Shown here: positions 1 through 10,754 of the stretch, in pieces
Layout of the letters: each line of letters starts with the position of its first letter
Position numbering within the stretch: the stretch's first letter is position 1
Notes under the pieces: generated by a model
Seen by the model: the letters and a program-made list of their open reading frames with translations, nothing else
Database searches by the model: none
Told to the model about the DNA's origin: nothing
Program-made: the position numbers and the translations under genes
Source: Petrosia ficiformis
Taxonomy: Eukaryota > Porifera > Demospongiae > Haplosclerida > Petrosiidae
Assembly: GCA_947044365.1 (NCBI GenBank)
Contig: OX345649.1
Coordinates: 920,930-984,929, forward strand
Length of the DNA: 64,000 nt
Reading direction: 5' to 3'

Positions 1-86
1 TGACGTTTTTCAAAAACGAAGTTAGTTTCTAACATTTTTAAATACCACACACCAATCACTGGTTTGATGATTATTCATTCATTTAG

Positions 87-3000
87 ACAGCCTTACGAGG
101 TGGTTGCCCTAGTGACTGGGTGTGGTTAGTTCCACCCATTTCTGGAGGTGCTACTAAGGTTTTTCATCAGGAGATGTTACTGTACTACCTAACACCAAGC
201 TATGAATACCAGGTAATATAGATGTATATATTAGCGTACTATAATTATAACTAAAACCCCTTTTAGTGAAGTATTTTGACTTTTAGTTAACTAAACCTCT
301 TAATAAAAGGGATTTACATGTATAATTATTATTAAGTAAAAGAACACTTACTTTGTTATCTGTAGGAATCAGCATGGAAATATTATCACTTGCCCGGAGA
401 TGTGCCTCGTTTTGGCACTCCAAAGAAATTCAGAGCTGTTGCTACGTAAGTCAATATAAGACATGTGAAGCTTATACTACATATATCATGGATGGACATT
501 TGTCTCAGCCCATTCATTCTTAGAGAGTACTATAATTTATAACTAGTTAAGACTCCTGGAGCCAGGGAGGGGACTTTGGGTCTCTACTCATAGAGTGAGG
601 GGGACTCTGGGTCTCTACTCCTAGAGGGAGGGGGACTCTGGGTCTCTACTCATAGAGGGAGGGGGACTCTGGGTCTCTACTCCTAGAGGGAGGGGGACTC
701 TGGGTCTCTACTCATAGAGGAAGGGGGACTCTGGGTCTCTACTCATAGAGGGAGGGGGAGGACTCTGGGTCTCTACTCCTGGAGGGGAGGACTCTGGGTC
801 TTTACTCCTGGAAGGAGGGGGACTAAGGACTCTGTGATATATCAATGTCATATGACTTATCAATATGTCATGTGACTTACAAATATGTCATGTGACTTAT
901 CAATGTTATGTGACTTCTACGTTTTTGTATTTTAGTATGGTTATGGATGCAACTAGAATGATGAGAACAGTTATGCAAAAACGTGTTAAGGCAACCATAC
1001 TCTATGCCACTGAGACTGGAAGATCAAGAAACTATGCCAACATTGTGAAAGACATGTTTGATAGGTCATTTAACTGTTCTTTGTATGATATGGATGAATA
1101 TAACAGAGCAAATCTTGAAAATGAACAGCTTTTACTTGTGGTGACTAGCACATTTGGAAGTGGTGACCCTCCGGCTAATGGAGAGGTAAGTAAGTCTGTG
1201 AATGAAATTAATGATGGATGAATGGATTAATGATCAATGGATGGATTGATGGATTGATGGATTAATGAATGGATTAATGAATGGATTAATTGATTAATGA
1301 ATAATTAAATTGGATTATTGATGGATTAATGATTAATTAAATTGGATTAAGGGATGGATTAATGAATGGATTAATGAATTAATTAAATTGAATGGATTAT
1401 TTGATTAATGATTAATTGAATTGGATTAATGAATGGATTAATGAATTAATTAAATTGGATTAATGAATGGATTAATTGATTAATGAATAATTAAATTGGA
1501 TTAATGATTAATTAAATTTGATTAATGATGGATTAATGAATGAATTAATTAAATTGGATTAATGATGGATTAATGATTAATTAAATTGGATTAATGATGG
1601 ATTAATGAATGGATTAATGGATTAATTAAATTGAATTAATGAAGAGTAATGAATGAATGAAGGAATGAATGGATTAATGGATTAATAAATGAATTGATAG
1701 ATATTAGCTGGAAGAATGAACTAATTTTTTTTTCAAACAAGGTTTTTGGGCGCTATCTTCTTGATGTTCGAAATGGAAGGATTGGATTTGGAGGGTAAGT
1801 ACTATATTAAGTTTTTGAACTTTTCAAATTACATATTCTAATACATGTAGGACAACTGGTCGAAGAAATCAAAGAGTTAGTGTTGTTAGCAGACCAAGTG
1901 CAGAGATGTTAGCTATGGCAAGAGATGGAATGTCACAACCACTATCACAAGTCAAGTGTGTAGTTTGTATATAAATGTATGTATGTATGTATGTATGTAT
2001 GTATGTATGTACCGGTATGTATGTATGTATGTATGTATGTACCGGTATGTATGTATGTATGTATGTATGTACCGGTATGTATGTATGTATGTATGTATGT
2101 ATGTATGTACCGGTATGTATGTATGTATGTATGTATGTACCGGTATGTATGTATGTATGTATGTATGTACCGGTATGTATGTATGTATGTATGTATGTAT
2201 GTATGTACCGGTATGTATGTATGTATGTATGTATGTATGTATGTACTGGTATGTATGTATGTATGTATGTATGTACATATGTATGTATGTATGTATTTAT
2301 GTATGTACCGGTATGTATGTATGTATGTATGTACTGGTATGTATGTATGTATGTACATGTATGTAACTATGTATGTATGTATGTAACTATGTATGAATGC
2401 ATATATGTATATACATGTATGTATGTATGTATGCATGCACATGTATATGTATGTACATGTATGTGTACATGTACATGTATGTATATATCTCAGGTATGCT
2501 GTATTTGGTCTTGGTTCTCGTGCGTATCCTAACTTCTGTGCCTTTGCCCATACTGTTGATAATCTTCTTGCTACACTTGGAGCAGAACAAGTTTATGAAT
2601 GTGGAGAAGGGGATGAACTCTGTGGACAAGAAGAAAGCTTTCAGAGCTGGCTGAAGGAATGTTATTTGGTATGTACATGCATGATCTATTTGTCAGAATA
2701 TAATTATAAATTATACACATTCTAATTTGTCCATACCTACCTACCTACCTACATTCATGTACATACCTACATGATGTACCTACCTACCTATCTACCTACC
2801 TATCTACCTACCTATATGTACCTACCTACCTACCTACCTACCTACCTATCTACCTACCTATATGTACCTACCTACATGTACCTACCTACCTACCTACCTA
2901 CCTACCTATATGTACCTACCTACCTGCTTTGTACATGTATAAACCTACATGTACCTACCTACCTACCTACCTACCTACCTACCTACCTACATGTACCTAC

Positions 3001-6000
3001 CTACCTACCTACCTACCTACCTACCTACCTACCTACCTACCTACCTACCTACCTACCTATTTACCTACCTACCTACATGCCTATCTACATGTACCTACCT
3101 GCCTACATTTAACTACCTACCTACCTACCTAACTACCTGTTTGTACCTTTCTCACAATTTCAGAAAGCGTGTGAAGTATATCATGTTACTTCAAGACTGG
3201 AGGAAAAAGAACTTGAAGGGAAAACAGAAACTAAGAAATACAACTTTCGTATTGTTCCTTACACAGAACAAGTCCCTAAAAAAGACATCATTAGAGGTTA
3301 GAGGATGAGGGTGAGAGAGTTGAGGGGGAGGGAGAGAGAGGTGAGGGGGAGGGGGAGGTGGAGGGGGAGGAAGAGAGAGGTGAGGGAAAGGGAGAGAGAG
3401 GTGAGATAAAGGGAGAGAGAGGTGAGGGGGAGGGGGAGGAAGAGAGAGGTGAGTGAGACGAAGGAAGAGGATAAGGAGTGAGTGGGTGATAGAGAAGAGT
3501 GAAATTTAACTTTTGTTCTTCATAGGTCTCTCTCATGTCCATAACAAGAAAGTTAGTGCTGCAAAGATAATATCTCGTACTAAACTACAAGCTCACAACT
3601 CGGAGTAAGTTCTAGACTTCAAATTCATTATAAATTGAACTAGGGCTGGATCATATGTTACTATTAACCTCCGACCCCTTATCAAATTCAAATATTTTGT
3701 GTCTTAATAATAATAATACAGTGTTAAGGATTGCAATATTTTAGTCAATCTGGTTCTGAAGATATGAATATTTGTCTCAAAATCATATTGGACTGACTAA
3801 TGTTCTACCCACACTAGGAATAACCACCACTCAGATGAAATAACCGCCTCTCGGATAATTCATATATAGGCTATTGAGATAGAATTAAGTATATGTACAT
3901 GTATATACTAGGTAAACAGCACTAAATCCAAGTTAACTCTGTCTTCCTCTTATAGTCGTAGCACAATCCTTGTGAAGTTGGAACCACAGAATCGTATGCC
4001 CTACCAACCAGGAGACCATTTGACTGTATATGCTCAAAACAGCTCATACCTAGTCAAGGAATTGCTAGAAAGATTAAACCTGCCCTGTGGTCCTGATGAG
4101 CCCTTTACAGTTGAATCTGAAGTTATCTCTGAAGGTCAGATAACAGACAGACATACAAACAATAGGGTTAAGCAATATATCACATTCATTACAATATTAT
4201 TCCATTGCCATAATCTTATCACATGATTTTGGTCTGCCAATATTATCACAATAGCAAAAAATTGTCTTACTGTAATTAAATAATAGTTATAATATATGTA
4301 GTTGAAAAATACTATAACACTTAATCTTGAGCCGTAGCTCTTAAAACAAGGATCAGAAGTATTGTCTGTTATAAAATGAGCCTATTTTTGTTATCATAGA
4401 CAGTATCAATGAGTAGTTGCAATATTGCAATAATCACAAGTCATCTTTAGACAATAATCACAAAACTTAATTTTCAATATCGTCCAAACCTAATGTAAAT
4501 ACTAAAGTCTATCCGCATTTACTTAGCCAGCCCTCAGAAAATTAGATCCATTGCTACATGTAAGGATATAATGTTATATCAACGCAGTTTATGTTGATCT
4601 CAGTCTTTATCACAAAGAGAGAGAAATAAATGCATTAATTTTATTCTTTCATCCAACAGGAGAAAGTTCCTGGACTAGAGAAAGACGATTACCAGTTCCT
4701 ACAACACTACGAGAAGCCTTTACATACTATCTTGACATCACAACTCCACCTTCTCCTCAACTACTACAGCTTTTCCAAAAAATGGTACACTTTCGTCTCT
4801 TCTATATGTATGTTCCTTAAACTTCTGATTCATCTCGTAGGCAACTCGACGATTAGATAAAGATGGCCTTGAGGAGCTAGGACAAGGTCGAGATACTTAT
4901 GAAGATTGGAAATATGAACGCTACCCAAATTTGCCTGAGGTTCTAAATCAGTTTCATTCACTGAAACTGGATGTGGCACAACTCCTCATGAAACTACCAC
5001 TACTGCAGTGTGTGAGTACTATGTTATTATGTAATTCTATTAATAGTAACCATGTTATGATGTCACTCTAATGATTCTATTAATAGTAACCATATTATTA
5101 TGTCACTCTATAATGATTCTATTGATAGTAACCATGTTATGATGTCATTCTATTAATAGTAACCGTGTTGCAATGTGATTGTATTAATAGTAACACTTAA
5201 TAATGAATTCTATTAATAGTAACCAAACGTGTCATTTTTCTATTAATAGTATTCTATATGTATACTTACCAGTAACAATCGTTATGTGTTCTATTAATAG
5301 TAACAATAGTCATGTGTTCTATTAATAGTAACATATAGTCATGTGTTCTATTAATAGTAAAAATAGTCATGTGTTCCTTTAATAGTAACATATAGTCATG
5401 TGTTCTATTGATAATAGAATATAGTCATGTGTTCTATTAATAGTAACATATAGTCATGTGTTCTATTAATAGTAACATATAGTCATGTGTTCTATTAATA
5501 GTAACATAGTCATGTGTTCTATTAATAGTAACATAGTCATGTGTTCTATTAATAGTAGCATAGTCATGTGTTCTATTAATAGTAACATATAGTCATGTGT
5601 TCTATTAATAGTAACAAAACATGTCTTAATTCTATTAATAGTAGCATATAGTTATGTGTTTTATTAATAGTAACCAACATGTCTTAATTCTATTAATAGT
5701 AACAGATAGTTATGTGTTCTATTAATAGTAACCAAACATGGTATATAGCTATTAATAGTAACATAGATCACTGATTTTCCTAATTTTCTAGCGTTACTAC
5801 TCAATAAGTTCCTCACCTAAGATGTATCCAAATGAAATCCATGCCACAGTTGCCGTAGTTACCTTTCGTAAAAGAGGTAATACTTAACTGAAAATATGTA
5901 TGTCCAATATTATTCCTTCTGTTGTAGGTGGTACTGGTCCACGTCATCAAGGTGTGTGTTCAACATGGCTGAATAGAATAGAAATGGGGACTGTCATACC

Positions 6001-8660
6001 CTGTATGGTGAGAAAGTAAGTTCTAATGTAACTGAAAGTTTCATTCTGGGAAGGAGGGGGGAACATTCACCCCTCCTCCCCTGGAATTTGTTTGCCAATG
6101 TATGTTGCTCACCAAAGTCTTTCAAATTCAAGTTTCGCCCCCCTCAACAAATGATAGCCTGTGACTTAATATTTGAAATTTAACCTTGGTCCACAAATAC
6201 ATGTAATTCTAATTGCTCGTTACTCAGCCATTTATATAGGAAGCCAACTAACTTGGTATCCAAGGAGATTCATTAATGAGATCAATACTAAATTTCATTG
6301 AGTTCCTACAAAAGGTGGTATGACGAGCGATTGATGGTAACTGTTTGATCAGAATTATTAGCGAGAGAAGGTCCCTTTTTTATTTCATGAATACTCAAAA
6401 ATCGATCCATTTATTGATCATTATCTCTATACTCTTTTAGAGGGGTACAGTACTATCTTATACATGTACATGTATGTATAATGAAACCCATTTTTTATTC
6501 TTGAGACATGAAAGGTTAAAAGTTCATAAAACCTTCCCAAAAAGTCTAATAACACCATCTATCTATCTTTCTCTCTCTATCTACATAGAGCTAATAGCTT
6601 TCATATGCCTGACGACACAAGAACTCCCATCATTATGGTCGGTCCTGGCACAGGAATTGCCCCATTCCGAGCTTTCTGGCAAGAAAGGATGCACATGAGA
6701 GCAGAAAGTCTAAAAAAACAGCTCCTATCTCATGCCACTCCCCCTGAAACAGCACCCATTCATGTTCAAAGAGCTGGTGTTAATATTCCAAACACCCCTG
6801 CTAACCGATTGAGTATAGGCTCAATGGGTGGTCCAGGTGGTCCTAACAGGCGACAGTTTGTCTCCACTGTCGTTGCACCTGTGAAGAGCATGTTAGAAGT
6901 TGAGATTGAACGTCAGCAAGCCCCTGTATCAGATTTGAGTGACACGGAGAGCTCCAGTGACGAAGAAGTGGAGAAACCTGAGAAACCTAAAGTTGTAATG
7001 AAGAAACGACGCTTTAGTAATAGATTGAGGCGCTCAGCTTCTGATGAATCTCAGAGCAAGAACTTGGCCAAGTTAATATCAGCTCGACAGAGTCAATGGG
7101 GCAATATGACTTTGTATTTTGGTTGTAGAAGGCCTGATGTCGACCATATCTACAAAGAGGAGATTGCAAGAGCACACATCACTGGAGCGCTAACAGAAGT
7201 GAATCTAGCTCTGTCTCGTACACCAGAAAAAGAAAAGGTATTCTAAACTCACTAAATATGAGATAATTGACCAATCAAATTGCAGTACAGTTATTAACAG
7301 ACACAGGGCTAAGCACTTTGGTACTTGTAATTAGGCTTGCAATACTGAAGTGCTTAGTGCTTACTCAAGTACTTGTTATTCAGTACACTGAGTATCAATG
7401 TGTCAGTGAATCTGTGCTTTAATTAAGTACTTTCTGAAGAGAAAGTACCTGTACTTCTAAGTAGACAATTAAAAGTGTTTTTTTTTTGTTAGGGAGGGAA
7501 ACAATCAATCATGCAAACTACTGGGGGTCAGGGGATATGCGTCCCCTAGTCTTTTAAAATTTTAGGCCCTATGAGGTTGCTTCTGGGGTCCCAGAAAGTT
7601 TGTACTTGAGTTGTTGTATGTTGTAGTAGAAATCCCCCTACTCACCAGATGTCAGCCTAACATGACTACTGGTCACATGGCTATCACATGGCATTTGGAC
7701 TACTGGTCACATGCTTTTTTTTTATTCAGACATATGTGCAGCACTTGTTGAAGAAGAATGCTGACTCTATCGTTCAACAGTTGATGGTGGAGAGAGGACA
7801 TTTTTATGTTTGCGGAGATGTTTCCATGGCATCAGATGTTGGCAGAACACTACAGAATATATTTGAAGAAAATGCAGCAATGTCTGCTAGTGAGGCACGA
7901 CAGCTTATTGAGAATATGAAGGTAAGTATGGAATGAAATATATACAGTATATGTCAATATAAAGTCACCATATAGTAACAGTAATTACCTTAGTTCTACT
8001 GTCAGTATAGTATAGTAATTACTGTCTCACTACTGTGGTGTTGAATTGATAAGTATATCAATTACTGTTAAAACTACTGTTGAAGCACTGTAGTGTGGAA
8101 ATCAAACTACTGAGTAATTACTGTACTGTATGGTGACATTTAGTGACATATACTGTATATATTCCTAGGTTTTGATTTTGACCAATCAAATTCAATGATA
8201 GACATTTCTAGGTTTTAATTTTGACCAATCAAATTCGATGTTAGACATTCCTTAGTATTGTTTTGACCAATCAGATTTGCTATATAGTTGTGTGTACACC
8301 ATAGGATAATGGATCTTATCATGAAGATATATTTGGCGTTACTTTGAAGACCGCTGAAGTAACTAATCGAGTTAGAACAGCTGCAAAGAAGTGAGAATAA
8401 ACACTAACTTTATTGTATGTACATGACTACTACATGTACGTGTGTGTGTGTGTGTGTACATACTACATACATATAGGATGTACACACTATGTACATGTCT
8501 GTGTATGTACATGTATGTACATGTGTATGTATACATATGTTATATACATACATACATACATACATACATACATACATACATACATACATACATACATACA
8601 TACATACATACATACATACATACATACACACATACATACATACATACATACATACATATG

Positions 8661-8712
<52 letters not shown>

Positions 8713-9239
8713 GTTACATACATACATACATACATATGTTACATACATACATACATACATACATATATACATACATACATACATACAGCATAATTATATT
8801 CACTTGTCTTTAACAGAGCATGGAGAATTTTGGTCACAGCAGCTGATAATTATCCCATTACTCCAATGTCATCGAGACCACCTCTCACACCCAATACTGT
8901 AAGTTTAGTGTCATAATGACATCATCTTAATAATTACATTATGAATTTTGCAGCCTGGATTTCCAGATACACCTCTTGATGGTAACATGACTCTACGATC
9001 CCTTCCCAAGCGTCCAACTGTGACTGTCCTCATTCCCACGTCAACACCTGGCCCAGAACCAATGCCATCAGGACGAATGTATGTAGAGAGTCACCAGACC
9101 ACACCCACAATAACTAAGAGAGTAGAAAATGGAGTACCTTAATATCCCTTCAACAAACCCAGATCCACCAATTGTGATCCCTAATATAGTATTCTCAAGC
9201 CCTTCTCCATATCCAACTACCAAAAAAAAAATACTTTAA

Positions 9240-9285
<46 letters not shown>

Positions 9286-9950
9286 TAATAATAATAATTG
9301 CATGATTCTTGATGTAAAAAGTGTTTGTAAATCCATATTTTATAAATGTAACAATCCTACAAGTTATGAAATTAGATTTCCCCATCCCCATATTTAGCTG
9401 TTCTGTTTATGAGGTGTTCATTATGTCATCTTAATAAGAAATGATAATTATTCTTTTTTTGCAGAGTATCACAGCCTGCCTTACGATTAAAGGGATTAAC
9501 CAAGTAGGTATTTGTGTCTGTGTCCATGAGTGAGAGAAAACCACAAATACATAAATATGTACCCAATTTTCTCATCTCATACCATCTTTCGTCATCTCTT
9601 ATCTCACTGTCATCATCTCTAAATATCTCCCAAATATTACTGTCACCTTAATTATGAATTCATCCTTTCAATTCATTCCCAGGTATTCTACCCTTGAGGA
9701 GGACATTGAAGAGGAGTCTGAGCAAGTCAACATAAGAATTACAGAGTATTCTGAAGAAATTAACGATCCTAAAATATTAGAACCATCATCTCCAATTAAA
9801 TCTAGCTTGCAAGTACCACAATCCACTATAGAGGAGGACCATGATGAGGACCAGGGTGAGGTTGTACTTCGTCAACATAATGAAAAAGACCGACTGAAAA
9901 AATTGACACGAAAGATTCGAAGCAAGTCGTTGGTAGAAACCGCAGTTTAG
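87..9950 (+). CDS. NOS: Nitric oxide synthase, 3' part (5' end outside window), two C-terminal isoforms
   Basis: Makes nitric oxide from L-arginine; the reductase half passes electrons from NADPH through FAD and FMN to the haem domain. Exons: 87-212, 366-445, 936-1185, 1742-1794, 1851-1955, 2494-2668, 3164-3296, 3526-3604, 3956-4134, 4660-4784, 4841-5011, 5792-5876, 5928-6015, 6589-7237, 7730-7921, 8305-8390, 8817-8898, 8954-9142. All phases close. The first two exons end the oxygenase domain ([19 protein letters not shown]). Next come a basic, Met-rich presumptive calmodulin site, then the FMN domain ([31 protein letters not shown]) with an Arg-rich insert like that of calcium-dependent NOSs. 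FAD motifs are RYYSISSSP and [12 protein letters not shown] motifs are [19 protein letters not shown] and FYVCGD. Isoform A stops at 9142. Isoform B uses a donor at 9078, then exons 9465-9503 and 9683-9950. About 948 or 1029 residues are visible. The 6589-7237 exon carries an unusual insertion. Confidence 0.96.
540..835. repeat. ~32-bp minisatellite in NOS intron
   Basis: About eight copies of a G-rich unit built on gactctgggtctctactc, with small indels toward the 3' end. It is followed at 840-910 by short repeats of atgtcatgtgactta. Confidence 0.85.
1195..1700. repeat. Degenerate (ATGGATTA)n/(TTAATGAA)n tract in NOS intron
   Basis: The whole intron between the exons at 936-1185 and 1742-1794 is variants of ggattaatgaat and taattaaattggatt. 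Nothing else seen. Confidence 0.85.
1975..2490. repeat. (GTAT)n array punctuated by ACCGG, NOS intron
   Basis: Tetranucleotide runs of gtat are interrupted at semi-regular spacing by gtaccggtat, an ACCGGT-centred palindrome. The array is open in several frames on both strands only because the unit lacks stops; it is not coding. Confidence 0.9.
2735..3145. repeat. (CTAC)n array in NOS intron
   Basis: Tetranucleotide repeat ctac with ctat and atgt interruptions. It fills most of the intron between the exons at 2494-2668 and 3164-3296. Confidence 0.9.
3298..3480. repeat. GA-rich polypurine tract in NOS intron
   Basis: Almost pure purine on the + strand (gagggggagg, gagagaggtga units) directly after a splice donor. 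It is a candidate triplex-forming sequence by composition only. Confidence 0.75.
5030..5775. repeat. ~25-bp minisatellite with CTATTAATAG palindrome, NOS intron
   Basis: About 27 units of the type gtgttctattaatagtaac plus a variable spacer (atagtcat and similar). The core CTATTAATAG is a perfect 10-bp palindrome. The same core unit forms a separate array at 46420-46960 inside the GRK2/3 gene. Confidence 0.9.
6689..7104 (+). other. Large insertion inside the NOS NADPH-binding domain
   Basis: Inside one NOS exon, about 139 codons separate FWQER from [10 protein letters not shown]. In mammalian NOSs as I recall them these motifs are separated by roughly 15-20 residues. The inserted stretch is low-complexity and looks disordered. 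It has a Gly/Pro-rich part, an acidic Ser run ([13 protein letters not shown]), a Lys/Arg block (KKRRF) and RRSAS (7028-7042), which fits the basophilic kinase consensus RRxS. The reading frame is open throughout with no splice signals needed, so it is coding and not a retained intron. Function unknown; a regulatory phospho-switch is an inference. Confidence 0.85.
7975..8122. mobile_element. Short inverted-repeat element (AGTAATTAC family), copy 1
   Basis: About 148 bp in a NOS intron. It begins with cagtaattac and ends with gtaattactg, which are inverted. The body (ctgtggtgttgaattga, aatcaaactactgag) is found again at 22787-22925 in a DHX36 intron. MITE-like; no coding capacity. Confidence 0.65.
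8540..8790. repeat. (TACA)n array in NOS intron
   Basis: Near-pure tetranucleotide array with tatgttaca interruptions; (GT)n and TACATGTA tracts precede it from about 8437. Confidence 0.9.
9465..9950 (+). CDS. Alternative C-terminal exons of NOS (isoform B)
   Basis: Two exons, 9465-9503 and 9683-9950, join in frame to a GTATGT donor at 9079 that lies inside the isoform A terminal exon. Phases fit exactly: AT|A, then AA|G. The first acceptor is preceded by a strong pyrimidine run. The result replaces the last 21 residues of isoform A with about 102 residues, acidic in the middle ([19 protein letters not shown]) and basic near the end ([15 protein letters not shown]). No domain recognised. It could instead be the main form, with the 9142 stop as the alternative; RNA data would decide. 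Confidence 0.7.
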
Positions 9951-10754
9951 ATTCTTCTGACTTGTTAAAACTATCAAACCAAATTTTCTTAATTTTAATT
10001 TAAATTAATTTATTGCTGATCAAAATTGATTTTCTTAGCAACATATAAGTACATGTATGCATACCTATGTAACAGTTTGCTTGTTATTGTCATTAATGCA
10101 ACTTTAGTTTTTATGGAATGATATCGACAGAAAAATTCTCAATGTGTATTACATATGTAATAGAACTGGGTTGACCAGATCCTTCCTTATAGTGGGTCGG
10201 GTCTAACTATGTGTGACATTGTGGTATATCACATGTTCAGTATTGCAATTATTTGTATTAAAGTATAACACGGTCTATTGGTACCATTTTCAAAGATGCC
10301 GTAAAATTGAATTAGAGGGAAAACCAATCAGTGGTGGATTCATAATTTTGAAAATGGGTGGGCACCCATGACCCTGGAGTACAGTTAGGTAGCCATACTG
10401 CATGCATGGCTGTATGCAGTTAATTGTTTCTGGATGTAAGACAGCCATGTGATATACATACATTCTAGGCAGTATCATTGATAGGACTATTCTGTTGCTA
10501 ATAGTGAGTGGTTGTGGTTTTGTTACTAGTTGTAAGTTACATGCCCACAGAACAGAGAAGTTAAGCTACTATAATGAATTCATTAGTTGTCAATAGTTGA
10601 GCCACACCCACTACAATCTTGTGCAAGTTGTGCAACAGTGATGCAAGAGCTATAAATAGATTTTGCTGAGTAACAATGTACAGTAGATTACTTTCAGTAG
10701 ACCTCAACTATTACAGAGTCAGCTTTTGTTGGTCTAGAGTGAAATCAGACAACT
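9951..10754. other. Intergenic NOS-RNA ligase
   Basis: 804 bp after the isoform B stop. It holds AT-rich sequence, an ATTAAA near 10257, a fragment around 10290-10490 with no recognisable gene, and the RNA ligase promoter with its TATA box. No other gene seen. Confidence 0.6.
10651..10658 (+). promoter_or_regulatory. TATA box of the RNA ligase gene
   Basis: TATAAATA lies 104 bp upstream of the RNA ligase ATG, a normal spacing for a start site near 10680 with a short 5' UTR. Of the starts examined here, this was the only one with a canonical TATA box. Confidence 0.55.

Noticed and set aside
1945..2532. Overlapping ORFs on both strands rich in Met-Tyr-Val-Cys or His-Thr-Tyr-Ile
   Set aside because: Translation of a (GTAT)n microsatellite; no homology. 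The same applies to 8410-8902, 40703-41261, 49411-49881 and 56493-57187.
10290..10478. 62-codon minus ORF upstream of the RNA ligase gene
   Set aside because: No homology recognised and no promoter or splice context; probably repeat-derived.
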